Assembly: GCF_044385915.1 (NCBI RefSeq)
Contig: NZ_JBISCC010000122.1
Location: 124,001 to 188,000, forward strand
DNA: 64,000 nucleotides
DNA from: Thalassobellus citreus
GTDB lineage: Bacteria; Bacteroidota; Bacteroidia; Flavobacteriales; Flavobacteriaceae
Reading direction: 5' to 3'
How positions within the stretch are numbered: position 1 is the first letter of the stretch; each line of letters opens with the position of its first letter. The notes under the pieces are model-generated. The model saw only the letters and a list, made by a program, of their open reading frames with translations, ran no database searches and was not told where the DNA came from. Position numbers and translations under genes: made by a program. Of the stretch, positions 32,829 to 41,582 are shown piece after piece.

Positions 32829-34343
32829 ATGAACAAAAAAGTTATCTTAATGATACTTGATGGCTGGGGAAATTCACCAGATCCAAAAGTTTCAGCAATC
32901 GATCATGCCAATACACCTTTCATAGATTCTTTATATAAAAAATACCCTTTCGCAACCTTAAGGACCGATGGTTTACATGTAGGTTTACCAGAAGGCCAAA
33001 TGGGTAATAGTGAAGTAGGACATATGAATCTTGGTGCTGGACGTATTGTATATCAAGATTTGGCAAAAATTAACCTTGCTATTGAAAAAGATACTTTAAA
33101 AGACGAAAAAGTATTAGTTGATGCTCTTAAATATGCTTCAGATAATAATAAAAATGTACACTTTTTAGGATTATTAAGTGATGGTGGTGTACATGCACAC
33201 ACAAGTCATTTAAGAGGATTTATAGATGCCGCAAATAAAGCTGGTGTTAATTCTTATGTACATGCATTTACAGATGGTCGTGATGTAGACCCAAAATCTG
33301 GAAAAGGGTATGTTGCCGATTTAGAAAACTATATTGAAGGCACAAACACAAAAATAGCAACTATAACAGGTCGTTATTATGCCATGGACAGAGACAACCG
33401 TTGGGAACGCGTAAAATTAGCTTATGATGCTATAGCAAATGGTGTGGGTACAAAAACATCGAATGCAACGGCTTCAATACAATCTTTTTATGATGAAGAT
33501 GTAACTGATGAATTCATCAAACCTTTAATTCTTACAGATAACAATAATGAACCTGTTGCCAAAGTAGAAAAGGATGATGTTGTTATCTTTTACAACTTCA
33601 GAACAGATAGAGGTCGTGAGTTAACAGACATGTTAAATCAGAAAGATTTTCCAGAATATGATACTAAAAAAATTGACTTATACTATGTAACAATCACTAA
33701 TTACAGTGATGCTTTTAAAGGCATTAAAGTCATTTTTAATAAAGATAATATTACTGAAACGCTTGGTGAAGTATTATCTAAAAACGGTAAAAAACAAATT
33801 AGAATTGCCGAAACAGAAAAATACCCTCACGTAACGTTTTTCTTTTCTGGTGGTCAAGAAACACCTTTTGAAGGTGAATCGCGTATTTTAAAAAATTCAC
33901 CAAAAGTTGCTACTTACGATTTACAACCAGAAATGAGCGCTTATGAATTGCGTGATGCCCTTGTTGAAGATCTTAAAAAAGGTGAAGCTGATTTTGTTTG
34001 CTTAAATTTCGCAAACGGAGATATGGTTGGTCATACGGGTATTATGGAAGCTGCCATTAAAGCTTGTGAAGCTGTTGATGCTTGTGCTAAAGATGTTATT
34101 ACAACAGGTTTAGAAAACGGCTATACCACCATATTAATTGCAGATCACGGAAATTGTGAAACTATGATTAACCCTGATGGTAGTCCACACACAGCACATA
34201 CAACAAATCCTGTACCAGTTATATTAATTGATAACGACTTAAAAGAAATTAAAGATGGTGTGTTAGGTGATGTTGCTCCAACCATTCTAAAATTAATAGG
34301 CGTTGAACAACCTGAAGCCATGACACGTTTCCCTTTAATATAA
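32829..34343 (+). CDS. gpmI: 2,3-bisphosphoglycerate-independent phosphoglycerate mutase
   Basis: A 504-residue two-domain alkaline-phosphatase-superfamily enzyme that interconverts 3- and 2-phosphoglycerate in glycolysis, needing two divalent metals (usually manganese). The catalytic serine is S61 in M-G-N-S-E-V-G-H. The N-terminal metal site D-G-W-G is present, as are the D-G-R-D-V segment and the C-terminal ligands in A-D-H-G-N-C-E and H-T-A-H-T. Length matches the family. It has its own promoter and is followed by the small HAD gene 53 nt later, which has a separate promoter box. Confidence 0.96.
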   Translation: MNKKVILMILDGWGNSPDPKVSAIDHANTPFIDSLYKKYPFATLRTDGLHVGLPEGQMGNSEVGHMNLGAGRIVYQDLAKINLAIEKDTLKDEKVLVDALKYASDNNKNVHFLGLLSDGGVHAHTSHLRGFIDAANKAGVNSYVHAFTDGRDVDPKSGKGYVADLENYIEGTNTKIATITGRYYAMDRDNRWERVKLAYDAIANGVGTKTSNATASIQSFYDEDVTDEFIKPLILTDNNNEPVAKVEKDDVVIFYNFRTDRGRELTDMLNQKDFPEYDTKKIDLYYVTITNYSDAFKGIKVIFNKDNITETLGEVLSKNGKKQIRIAETEKYPHVTFFFSGGQETPFEGESRILKNSPKVATYDLQPEMSAYELRDALVEDLKKGEADFVCLNFANGDMVGHTGIMEAAIKACEAVDACAKDVITTGLENGYTTILIADHGNCETMINPDGSPHTAHTTNPVPVILIDNDLKEIKDGVLGDVAPTILKLIGVEQPEAMTRFPLI

Positions 34344-34364
34344 AAAGCTAAAAAGAAATTATTG

Positions 34365-34372
34365 TACTTTTG
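34365..34372 (+). promoter_or_regulatory. -7 promoter element for the HAD gene
   Basis: TACTTTTG ends 24 nt before the ATG at 34397. Confidence 0.55.
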
Positions 34373-34396
34373 TGTAAACGCAAGTCTTTAATTTAA

Positions 34397-34801
34397 ATGA
34401 ATTTTAACAAACAACTTATTATTGCCGTAGATTTTGACGGCACCATAGTTGAAGATGCTTATCCTAAAATAGGGAAACCCATGCTTTTTGCTTTCGAAAC
34501 TTTAAAAAAGTTACAGGAAGAAGGACATCGCCTTATTTTATGGACATATAGATGTGAAGACAAATTAGAAGACGCCGTTAAATTCTGTGAAGATAATGAC
34601 GTCTTTTTCTATTCTGTAAATAGCAGTTTTCCTGAAGAAGAATATACAAATGATATTAGCAGAAAAATTCATGCCGATTTATTTATAGATGACAGAAATA
34701 TTGGTGGATTTTTAGGCTGGGGAGAAATATATCAAATGCTAACAAATACAACACCTCCTATTAAAGAAAAAAAGAAAGGCTTTTTTAGTTTTTTCAAATA
34801 A
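34397..34801 (+). CDS. Small HAD-like hydrolase (BT0820 type)
   Basis: A 134-residue protein with the HAD motif I D-F-D-G-T (residues 12-16) and motif IV-like D-L-F-I-D-D-R-N near the end. The short chain has no cap domain, as in the BT0820 subgroup of Bacteroidota. The C-terminal tail is basic and Phe-rich (K-K-K-G-F-F-S-F-F-K), which may touch membrane. A phosphatase role is likely; the substrate is unknown. It lies between gpmI and map, each with its own promoter. Confidence 0.85.
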   Translation: MNFNKQLIIAVDFDGTIVEDAYPKIGKPMLFAFETLKKLQEEGHRLILWTYRCEDKLEDAVKFCEDNDVFFYSVNSSFPEEEYTNDISRKIHADLFIDDRNIGGFLGWGEIYQMLTNTTPPIKEKKKGFFSFFK

Positions 34802-34843
34802 TTCTTTAAAAAACCAAATTAGAGGCAATCGTTCTATTTTAAG

Positions 34844-34851
34844 TATCTTTG
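34844..34851 (+). promoter_or_regulatory. -7 promoter element for map
   Basis: TATCTTTG ends 18 nt before the ATG at 34870. Confidence 0.65.
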
Positions 34852-34869
34852 CCATTATTTTTTTGAAAC

Positions 34870-35688
34870 ATGATAGTTATAAAAACCAGAGAAGAAATAG
34901 AATTAATGCGCGAAAGTGCTTTAATTGTATCTAAAACATTAGGTGAAGTTGCTAAAGCAATTAAACCAGGTGTCACCACCTTACAACTTGATAAAATCGC
35001 AGAAGAACATATAAGAGACCACGGTGCTATACCTGGTTTTTTAGGTCTTTACGATTTTCCTAATACACTTTGCATGAGCCCGAATACTCAAGTAGTTCAT
35101 GGAATTCCTAATAGTGAACCACTTGTTGAAGGTGATATCATTTCTATAGATTGTGGTGCTTTAAAAAATGACTTTTATGGCGATCATGCATATACATTTG
35201 CTGTTGGAGAGATTGCACCTGAAACAGAAAAATTACTTCAAGTAACAAAAGAATCTTTATACGTAGGTATTAAAGAATTCAAAATTAATAATCGTGTTGG
35301 CGATGTTGGTTATGCTATTCAAAAATATTGTGAAGATCATGGTTATGGCGTTGTTAGAGAATTAGTAGGTCATGGTTTAGGTAGAAAAATGCATGAAGAC
35401 CCAGAAATGCCAAACTATGGAAAGCGTGGTCGAGGCAAAAAATTTGCTGAAGGTATGGTAGTAGCTATCGAGCCTATGATTAACTTAGGAACTCACCGCA
35501 TAAAACAACACAGAGATGGTTGGACTATTACTACTTTAGACAATAAACCAAGTGCACACTTTGAGCACGATGTTGCTATTGTTGATGGTAAACCAGAACT
35601 ACTTTCTACATTTGCTTATATATATGACGCTTTAGGCATTACCTCTAATGAAGAAGATGAATTTAGACAAAAAGCTTTAGTTCTTTAA
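34870..35688 (+). CDS. map: Type I methionine aminopeptidase
   Basis: A 272-residue metalloenzyme that removes the initiator methionine from new proteins. The dinuclear metal ligands are all visible: D in S-I-D-C-G-A, D in F-Y-G-D-H-A-Y-T, H in V-G-H-G-L-G-R, E in A-I-E-P-M-I and E in A-H-F-E-H-D-V-A. The substrate-contacting H in N-T-Q-V-V-H-G-I-P is present. There is no N-terminal zinc-finger extension. It probably starts an operon with the DUF3050 gene (5-nt gap) and the methyltransferase at 36514. Confidence 0.96.
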   Translation: MIVIKTREEIELMRESALIVSKTLGEVAKAIKPGVTTLQLDKIAEEHIRDHGAIPGFLGLYDFPNTLCMSPNTQVVHGIPNSEPLVEGDIISIDCGALKNDFYGDHAYTFAVGEIAPETEKLLQVTKESLYVGIKEFKINNRVGDVGYAIQKYCEDHGYGVVRELVGHGLGRKMHEDPEMPNYGKRGRGKKFAEGMVVAIEPMINLGTHRIKQHRDGWTITTLDNKPSAHFEHDVAIVDGKPELLSTFAYIYDALGITSNEEDEFRQKALVL

Positions 35689-35693
35689 TCTTT

Positions 35694-36494
35694 ATGAACC
35701 AAATTGATTTTATTGAAAAAGAACTCCATACCTTAAGAGTTCAGCTTAACAATCATGAATTATATAGTCGTTTAAAATCTATTGAAGATATTAAAATTTT
35801 CATGGAACAGCATGTGTTTGCTGTTTGGGATTTTATGTCGCTTTTAAAAGCTCTTCAAAACCATTTAACAACGACAACAATACCTTGGACTCCCTCTAAA
35901 AACCCTAAAATATCAAGATTTATTAATGAAATTGTTTTAGGAGAAGAAAGCGATATAAATGAATTGGGAGAAACCAAAAGTCATTATGAAATGTATTTAG
36001 ATGCCATGACGCAAGTGGGAGCTAATACAAATCAAATAAAAAAATTCGTAGACTTTATAAAACAAGGTATACCGGTAAGTAACGTTGTTTCAGAATTAAA
36101 TTTAAACAAAGCGACTTCTAGCTTTATCAAATTTACTTTTGATATTATCAATACAAAAAAACCTCATTTAATAGCTTCAGCATTTACATTTGGTAGAGAA
36201 GATGTTATACCTGACATGTTTTTTCAAATTATTAATCAGTCTAATACAAAAGACAATTCATATAATAAACTAACATATTATTTAAATAGACATATAGAAC
36301 TAGACGGAGACACACATGGTCCCTTATCATTACAAATGATTGAATCATTATGTGGCAAAGACGAACAAAAATGGCAAGAAACGCTTGAGATTGCTAAATT
36401 AGCATTAAAACATAGAATTTCTCTTTGGAATAGTATTTCAAATTTATTAGAAACAGAAACAAACAAAACTAAAAAGGACACCATTACTTGTTAA
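35694..36494 (+). CDS. DUF3050 family protein (heme-oxygenase-like fold)
   Basis: A 266-residue all-helical protein of the DUF3050 family. Conserved pieces are H-V-F-A-V-W-D-F-M-S-L-L-K near residue 40, E-T-K-S-H-Y-E-M-Y near 98 and R-H-I-E-L-D-G-D-T-H-G-P near 200. The Glu/His and His-x3-Asp-x3-His patterns resemble the metal ligands of heme-oxygenase-like diiron oxidases/oxygenases; this is inference from pattern, as no member's reaction is established to my knowledge. It lies 5 nt behind map and 19 nt ahead of a methyltransferase, so the three are likely co-transcribed. Confidence 0.8.
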   Translation: MNQIDFIEKELHTLRVQLNNHELYSRLKSIEDIKIFMEQHVFAVWDFMSLLKALQNHLTTTTIPWTPSKNPKISRFINEIVLGEESDINELGETKSHYEMYLDAMTQVGANTNQIKKFVDFIKQGIPVSNVVSELNLNKATSSFIKFTFDIINTKKPHLIASAFTFGREDVIPDMFFQIINQSNTKDNSYNKLTYYLNRHIELDGDTHGPLSLQMIESLCGKDEQKWQETLEIAKLALKHRISLWNSISNLLETETNKTKKDTITC

Positions 36495-36513
36495 GAATCT
36501 TAGTATAACAACT

Positions 36514-37278
36514 ATGAAAAAGTTATTCAAAATAATTCTAAACATTATACCTAGACCTTTATTAATCAGGTTAAGCTATCTTATTCGTCCTATTTTAGCA
36601 TTCTTTTTAAAAGGGAACACATTTACAGATCCTATTGATGGTAAAAGTTTCAAAACATTTTTACCTTACGGATACGGAACCCAACGTAACAATGTATTAT
36701 CGCCTTCAACTTTAAGTTTAGAACGTCACAGATTGCTTTGGCTATATTTAAATAATGAAACCAATTTATTTTCTGCTGAAAAAAAAGTGCTTCATTTTGC
36801 ACCTGAACAATGCTTTTTAAAACGTTTTAGAAACCTAAAAAATCTTGATTATACAACAACAGACTTGCTCTCTCCTATTGCTGATGTAAAAGCAGATATT
36901 TGCAATCTTCCTTTTAAAGATAATAGCTATGATGTGATTTTATGTAACCATGTTTTAGAACATATTCCTGACGATACGAAAGCTATGCAAGAACTGTATC
37001 GTGTTTTAAAACCAGGTGGCATGGGCATATTTCAAATTCCTCAAGATTTATCTCGCGAAACTACTTTTGAAGATGATAGTATCACAGACAAAAAGGAACG
37101 TGCTAAAATATTTGGACAATATGACCATGTTCGTGTTTATGGTCGCGACTACTTCAATAAATTAAGACATATTGGCTTTAAAGTTAAAGAAGTTGATTAT
37201 ACCGCAACACTTTCCGCGGAAGCGATAGAAAAATATTGTTTAGCCAAAGGCGAAATTATTCCTGTTTGCTATAAATAA
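36514..37278 (+). CDS. Class I SAM-dependent methyltransferase
   Basis: A 254-residue protein. An N-terminal basic/hydrophobic stretch (I-I-P-R-P-L-L-I-R-L-S-Y-L) may bind membrane. Motif I is degenerate (V-L-H-F-A-P-E-Q-C), followed by D-I-C-N-L-P-F-K-D-N-S-Y-D-V-I-L-C-N-H-V-L-E-H-type Methyltransf_11 motifs and the R-V-L-K-P-G-G post-motif. The D-H-V-R-V-Y-G segment is shared with surface-glycan methyltransferases. The substrate is unknown. It ends 1 nt before the convergent UDG-like gene. Confidence 0.85.
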   Translation: MKKLFKIILNIIPRPLLIRLSYLIRPILAFFLKGNTFTDPIDGKSFKTFLPYGYGTQRNNVLSPSTLSLERHRLLWLYLNNETNLFSAEKKVLHFAPEQCFLKRFRNLKNLDYTTTDLLSPIADVKADICNLPFKDNSYDVILCNHVLEHIPDDTKAMQELYRVLKPGGMGIFQIPQDLSRETTFEDDSITDKKERAKIFGQYDHVRVYGRDYFNKLRHIGFKVKEVDYTATLSAEAIEKYCLAKGEIIPVCYK

Positions 37279-37968
37279 TTACAAAAACTCCCGATACTGT
37301 AGTACTCTAAAATCAAACGTATTGAATTTAGGGTTTTTAGCTTTTAATTGTTTGTACAAAGGTAATCTGCTTATTGAAATATTAGCAGCTCCAGAACCAG
37401 ATGTTAAAGACACTGTTTTTATGGTTCGTTTTAATTCATGACGTTGATTTATTTTATCACCTACAACAGGTAATTCAAACTCATGTATTCGTGGTACTTC
37501 ATTAGAAACAACTTGTAACTTTATTCCAAATTCTTTAATATGCCTTCTAAAAAAATATTCTGGTCCATTTTTACTATTTCCACCAGTAAATAATAAGGTA
37601 TCAATACTAGGGTTTTCATTTAAATACGAAATAATATTTCGAAGCTTAACATTTTTCATCCCCAAATCGGACGCATCAATTTTATCGCGCTCACAACTAT
37701 CTACAATATCGCAAACGCCTATTTTATGTTGTAATAAAAACTGCTTTCGTTCTTCTATAGCTTCAACTGAATTATCGTAACGCAAATTCAAATTATGAAT
37801 TTTATCAATAAACAACCAAAGTGAATTGTAACAACTTCCGTAGCAAAAATTGACATCCTTTTCTAAAAGTTGCCCTGTAGAAAATCGTGGAGGCGGCAAT
37901 GTTCCCACTATGAGTTTCTTTGTGTTTTCCTTAATAAAAGGTTTGTATGGATGTTTATGAAGAAACAT
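37279..37968 (-). CDS. Uracil-DNA glycosylase superfamily-like protein
   Basis: A 229-residue protein with features of the UDG fold: first motif K-L-I-V-G-T-L-P-P-P, a F-C-Y-G-S-C-Y-N-S-L-W segment corresponding to F-Y-Y-G-x2-x-N-x-F-W, and the late loop L-T-S-G-S-G-A-A-N that stands for L-P-S-x-S-P-A-N. The motif I catalytic Asp or Asn of classical UDGs is not obvious, so the activity (mismatch repair, other base removal or none) is open. Its start overlaps the end of the TPR gene by 14 nt, so the two form one transcription unit. Confidence 0.65.
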   Translation of the reverse strand: MFLHKHPYKPFIKENTKKLIVGTLPPPRFSTGQLLEKDVNFCYGSCYNSLWLFIDKIHNLNLRYDNSVEAIEERKQFLLQHKIGVCDIVDSCERDKIDASDLGMKNVKLRNIISYLNENPSIDTLLFTGGNSKNGPEYFFRRHIKEFGIKLQVVSNEVPRIHEFELPVVGDKINQRHELKRTIKTVSLTSGSGAANISISRLPLYKQLKAKNPKFNTFDFRVLQYREFL

Positions 37969-38686
37969 TGTAGTCCTTTAAAAGCATTTCAGCTTCTTGT
38001 ACGGCAGCTCTATAAAGCCTTTTGTTTGGTTTTGTCATGTGTAAAGACTCGGTTTTAATTTCCTCCAAAACCTCTTTAGCTGCTTCTGTTTCGCCTTTAG
38101 TATATAAAAACTTAGCATAAATTATGCGTTCATTATAAAAAGAGTAGCGTATATCTATGGCTTTTAAATTGTCTTCAGCTTCATTTACTCTACCTATTTT
38201 TTCTAAAGCTAATCCGTATAAAAACTGTGTTCTAGATTTCTTGAATTCTAGGTGATCTTTAATTTTTTCGGCATACAAAACAACTTTTTCATAATCTTCA
38301 ATATTAAAATAACACTCTATAAGTTGTTTAAAAACATATAGATCGTTTTGCAAGTTTCCCTCTATAGATTCTAAATAATGAATAATTGCATTATTAAAAT
38401 CTTTGATTCCTAAATAAGCATCTGCTAAATTGACTCTGTTTTGATACGATTCTGAAAACTGAAGTTGCTTTTCTAAATCCTTAATCTTTTTAGTTGGGTT
38501 GATGATATTAGTAATTTCAGACGTAATTTTTTCTGCATCGCGTTTATTATAAACATGAATTATTAGATAAATTATAGAACCAAACGGAATAATAAATATT
38601 AGAAAATACCAATAATAAGGACTGTTATTTTTGTATGCATGATATATGCAATAAGCTTTCAAAGCAATTAATAAGTAGTAAAGCAT
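37955..38686 (-). CDS. Membrane-anchored TPR protein
   Basis: A 243-residue protein. Two short hydrophobic segments at residues 1-14 and 25-46 anchor it, with a spacing like the cardiolipase-type N-terminal membrane hairpin. The remainder (about 65-240) is a set of tetratricopeptide repeats (A-D-A-Y-L-G-I-K-D-F-N-N-A-I; Y-G-L-A-L-E-K-I-G-R-V-N-E-A). It probably acts as a scaffold at the cytoplasmic side of the inner membrane. It precedes and overlaps the UDG-like gene. Function unknown. Confidence 0.82.
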   Translation of the reverse strand: MLYYLLIALKAYCIYHAYKNNSPYYWYFLIFIIPFGSIIYLIIHVYNKRDAEKITSEITNIINPTKKIKDLEKQLQFSESYQNRVNLADAYLGIKDFNNAIIHYLESIEGNLQNDLYVFKQLIECYFNIEDYEKVVLYAEKIKDHLEFKKSRTQFLYGLALEKIGRVNEAEDNLKAIDIRYSFYNERIIYAKFLYTKGETEAAKEVLEEIKTESLHMTKPNKRLYRAAVQEAEMLLKDYNVSS

Positions 38687-38737
38687 GTAAATTTATTTCC
38701 CTTAAAATTAAAATTTTCTATGAAAGCATCAACAAAA

Positions 38738-39496
38738 TTATCTAATAAAAACTAAATCTGTTTCAGTAGACATGTCTTCACTAAAACCATAGCCTTCGTA
38801 ATTAAAGCCTTTTAAATCTTCAATAATTTGTGCATTGTTATCAATAATATAACGTGTCATTAAACCTCTTGCTGCTTTAGCATAAAACGAAATAATTTTA
38901 TACTTGCCATTTTTAAAATCTTTAAAGTTTGCTGTTATCACAGGTACTTTTAATTTTTTTGTATCTATGGCTTTAAAATATTCATTACTAGCTAAGTTTA
39001 AAAACAGCTCACCATCTTCTAATTCTTCATTTAAAGCATTGGTGATTGGTTCTTTCCAAAACTCATATAGGTTTTTGTTTCTGCCAACAGGGAATTTAGT
39101 CCCCATTTCTAATCGATATGGCTGAACTAAATCGGTTGGTTTTAACAAGCCATATAAACCTGAAAGAATACGAATGGTATTTTGTGCCGCATCTAATTTT
39201 TCTTGCGGAATTGTATATGCATCAAGCCCTTTGTAAACATCGCCACTAAAAGCATACATAGCAGGTCGTGCATTTTCAGGTGTAAAAGGCAATTTCCAAT
39301 CTTGATTACGCTGAAAATTTAATCGTCCTAAAGCATCAGAAATACTCATAAGTTTTGATAAACTATTTGCCGATTTACTTTTAAGCAACTTATTAATACG
39401 CTCTGAATGTGATAAAAAACTAGATTCGGTGTATTGAGTTGTTGGCAATGGCGTTTCAAAATCGAGTGATTTTGCAGGCGATAATACTAATTTCAT
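38738..39496 (-). CDS. yaaA: Peroxide stress protein YaaA (UPF0246)
   Basis: A 252-residue cytosolic DNA-binding protein that limits iron-driven oxidative DNA damage in E. coli. Family markers are the N-terminus L-V-L-S-P-A-K-S-L, the G-D-V-Y-K-G-L-D-A segment, L-S-G-L-Y-G-L-L-K-P, and near the end Y-A-K-x-A-R-G-x-M-x-R-Y and G-Y-G-F. It is 51 nt behind the TPR gene on the same strand and 31 nt ahead of the VOC gene stop. Normal length. Confidence 0.94.
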   Translation of the reverse strand: MKLVLSPAKSLDFETPLPTTQYTESSFLSHSERINKLLKSKSANSLSKLMSISDALGRLNFQRNQDWKLPFTPENARPAMYAFSGDVYKGLDAYTIPQEKLDAAQNTIRILSGLYGLLKPTDLVQPYRLEMGTKFPVGRNKNLYEFWKEPITNALNEELEDGELFLNLASNEYFKAIDTKKLKVPVITANFKDFKNGKYKIISFYAKAARGLMTRYIIDNNAQIIEDLKGFNYEGYGFSEDMSTETDLVFIR

Positions 39497-39527
39497 GTAT
39501 CTATATTATTTTTTTAAAATATCTAAA

Positions 39528-40181
39528 TTACGACAATTCTTTTATTTCTCCGTTTATAAAACTAAAGTTATAATCGCCTTTTATTATGAAGTCTGATGTA
39601 AACGCATCTTCTTGTCTAGGATGCCATTTTTTAAGAGATTTATTTATTAAAATGAATAATCCTTCGTCGTTTCCTAATGCACAGAACCTAGAAAAATCGC
39701 CATCAAAAACAGAGATTGGTCTTATATTATTTATAGCATTGTAAACAGCTTCAATATTGGTAGTTGCAATTGCCATTTCGCTAATTGAAATAATAGACTT
39801 TGATGAGAAAAAAGATGTACTATTTAATTCTAAATTATGTCTTGCAATAAACTCAACAATATTTTTATCGGCATCGTAAAAATAAATGGCTTTGGAATTC
39901 CAACTTTTAAAATCGGATATAAGACTATCTCCATCAGGTAAAATTGTTACTCTCTTTTTTAACCAAGAAAGCGCTTCTTCTATTTTATTTGAATAAATAT
40001 TGAATGCTATATGCGATGGTTTTATTTCCTTTTTATATTCAAAAGATAATATGCTTTCTTGTGTATTAAAAGAAATTTTTTCTTCGGAATTATAAACCAA
40101 TTCTAGGTCTAAAACATTTTGATAAAACTGTTTTTGCTTTTCAATGGTATTAGTAAAAAGTATGATTTCTTTTATTTTCAT
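39528..40181 (-). CDS. VOC (glyoxalase/bleomycin-resistance) family protein
   Basis: A 217-residue protein beginning I-K-E-I-I-L-F-T-N-T-I-E-K-Q-K-Q-F-Y, the start of a VOC beta-alpha-beta module (residues 1-118), ending in Y-F-Y-D-A-D-K-N-I-V-E-F-I. A second, more divergent module follows (about 128-215, I-S-I-S-E-M-A-I-A-T-T-N). Two modules can make one metal site. Substrate unknown. It lies upstream of yaaA on the same strand with a 31-nt gap. A TATATTTG-like box is not evident ahead of it. Confidence 0.82.
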   Translation of the reverse strand: MKIKEIILFTNTIEKQKQFYQNVLDLELVYNSEEKISFNTQESILSFEYKKEIKPSHIAFNIYSNKIEEALSWLKKRVTILPDGDSLISDFKSWNSKAIYFYDADKNIVEFIARHNLELNSTSFFSSKSIISISEMAIATTNIEAVYNAINNIRPISVFDGDFSRFCALGNDEGLFILINKSLKKWHPRQEDAFTSDFIIKGDYNFSFINGEIKELS

Positions 40182-40360
40182 ACTTCAAATATAGTTTAGC
40201 TATATATAACTTATGCGTTATTTAAAATGATAATTTTTATTCTTGAATAAATGATTTTTATAGTTTAATTCTTTTCTAAAAAAACAAATTAAGGAGAAGC
40301 CATAAGTGTGATTCCTCCTATCGTCGAAATGACTAAAGTTTCTTAGTTAACGTGATTTAT

Positions 40361-40520
40361 GCGTTAGGGATAGTAGCGGCATCCTTTTGTTTTCTCTGAA
40401 AGTAATTCCCTTATTTTTAGAAAAAAACCATAGATTATTAAAAGATTCCTGCCTTCGCAGGAATGACAAAAACAAAAGATATAGCGGAAAGCCCGACCCC
40501 TTGTGGGTAACGCCCAAAAC
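40361..40520 (+). repeat. Dispersed structured element R1, copy C
   Basis: It starts GCGTTAGGGAT with box AGCGGCATCC. The inner stem CTTTTGTTTT (40384-40393) pairs perfectly with AAAACAAAAG (40469-40478). Within it lies the hairpin ATTCCTGC-CTTC-GCAGGAAT (40445-40464). Then come AGATATAGCGGAAAGCCCG, hairpin ACCCCTTGTGGGT and AACGCCCAAAAC. It lies just beyond the 3' end of the rluD-type gene (minus strand). The remaining part of this 345-bp gap (40182-40360) shows nothing recognisable. Confidence 0.78.
40445..40464. repeat. ATTCC-type short hairpin inside R1 copy C
   Basis: Perfect 8-bp stem ATTCCTGC / GCAGGAAT with loop CTTC. Confidence 0.65.
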
Positions 40521-40526
40521 TTTAAA

Positions 40527-41582
40527 CTATGCGCCTTGATGCTTAGAATAGGTTCGCCACTTTTCTATACATTGTTGCATATCGTCTGGAATTGGCGTCT
40601 CAAATTTTAAAAACTCTCCTGTTTTAGGATGTACAAACCCCAATGTTTTTGCGTGTAGAGCTTGCCTTGGTAACACTTTAAAACAATTATCTACAAACTG
40701 CTTGTATTTGGTAAAGGTGGTTCCTTTTAAAACTTTTTCGCCACCGTAACGTTCGTCGTTAAACAAGGTATGCCCAATGTGTTTCATGTGCACACGTATT
40801 TGGTGTGTACGTCCTGTTTCCAGCTTACAAGACACTAAAGTAACATAGCCTAAGCGTTCTAAAACTTTGTAATGAGTAACGGCTGGTTTGCCTTTATCGG
40901 CTTCATCATCTAGATATACCGTGTTTTGTAATCTGTTTTTTGGGTGACGCCCAATATTGCCTTCTATAGTACCTTCATCGTCGGTCATGTTACCCCAAAC
41001 AATAGCTACATATTCGCGCTCGCTGGTTTTATTTGCAAACTGCGCCGACAAATGTGCCATAGCGGTTTCGGTTTTAGCAACCACTAAAAGTCCGCTTGTA
41101 TCTTTATCTATTCTATGTACTAAACCAGGACGTTCACTGGAGTTATTTGGTAAATTATCGAACCTATAAATTAAAGCATTTATAAGTGTTCCTGAGTAAT
41201 TTCCATGACCTGGATGCACAACAATGCCTGCTGGTTTATTAACTACCAAAAGCTCATCGTCTTCATAAACCACATCTAGCGGAATATCTTCACCTACCAA
41301 TAAATTCTCGAATGGCGGATGTGCAAACAATACTTTAATTTCATCAAAGGGTTTTACTTTGTAGTTAGATTTTACAGGAACATTGTTTACATAAATACTT
41401 CCGTCTTTTGCTGCTGCTTGAATTTTACTTCGAGTTGCGTTTTCAACAAAATTCATTAAGTATTTATCAATACGTAATGGCGTTTGTCCTTTATCTACTG
41501 TAAAAGCATGATGCTCGTAGAGATTGTCTTCGTTTGGTAATTGAGGTGTATAATCTTCCATTTTTTTATGGTCTGTTTCCAT
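40527..41582 (-). CDS. RluA/RluD-family 23S rRNA pseudouridine synthase
   Basis: A 351-residue enzyme that converts uridines in RNA, most likely 23S rRNA, to pseudouridine. An S4 RNA-binding domain at about residues 25-90 (R-I-D-K-Y-L-M-N-F) precedes the catalytic domain with H-R-I-D-K-D-T-S-G-L-L, whose Asp is the nucleophile, and the G-R-T-H-Q-I-R-V-H motif. The start may be the ATG at 41582 (overlapping the PASTA gene by 17 nt) or the ATG at 41561; the residues between are not conserved-looking. It is co-transcribed with the PASTA gene upstream. R1 copy C follows its stop. Confidence 0.93.
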   Translation of the reverse strand: METDHKKMEDYTPQLPNEDNLYEHHAFTVDKGQTPLRIDKYLMNFVENATRSKIQAAAKDGSIYVNNVPVKSNYKVKPFDEIKVLFAHPPFENLLVGEDIPLDVVYEDDELLVVNKPAGIVVHPGHGNYSGTLINALIYRFDNLPNNSSERPGLVHRIDKDTSGLLVVAKTETAMAHLSAQFANKTSEREYVAIVWGNMTDDEGTIEGNIGRHPKNRLQNTVYLDDEADKGKPAVTHYKVLERLGYVTLVSCKLETGRTHQIRVHMKHIGHTLFNDERYGGEKVLKGTTFTKYKQFVDNCFKVLPRQALHAKTLGFVHPKTGEFLKFETPIPDDMQQCIEKWRTYSKHQGA

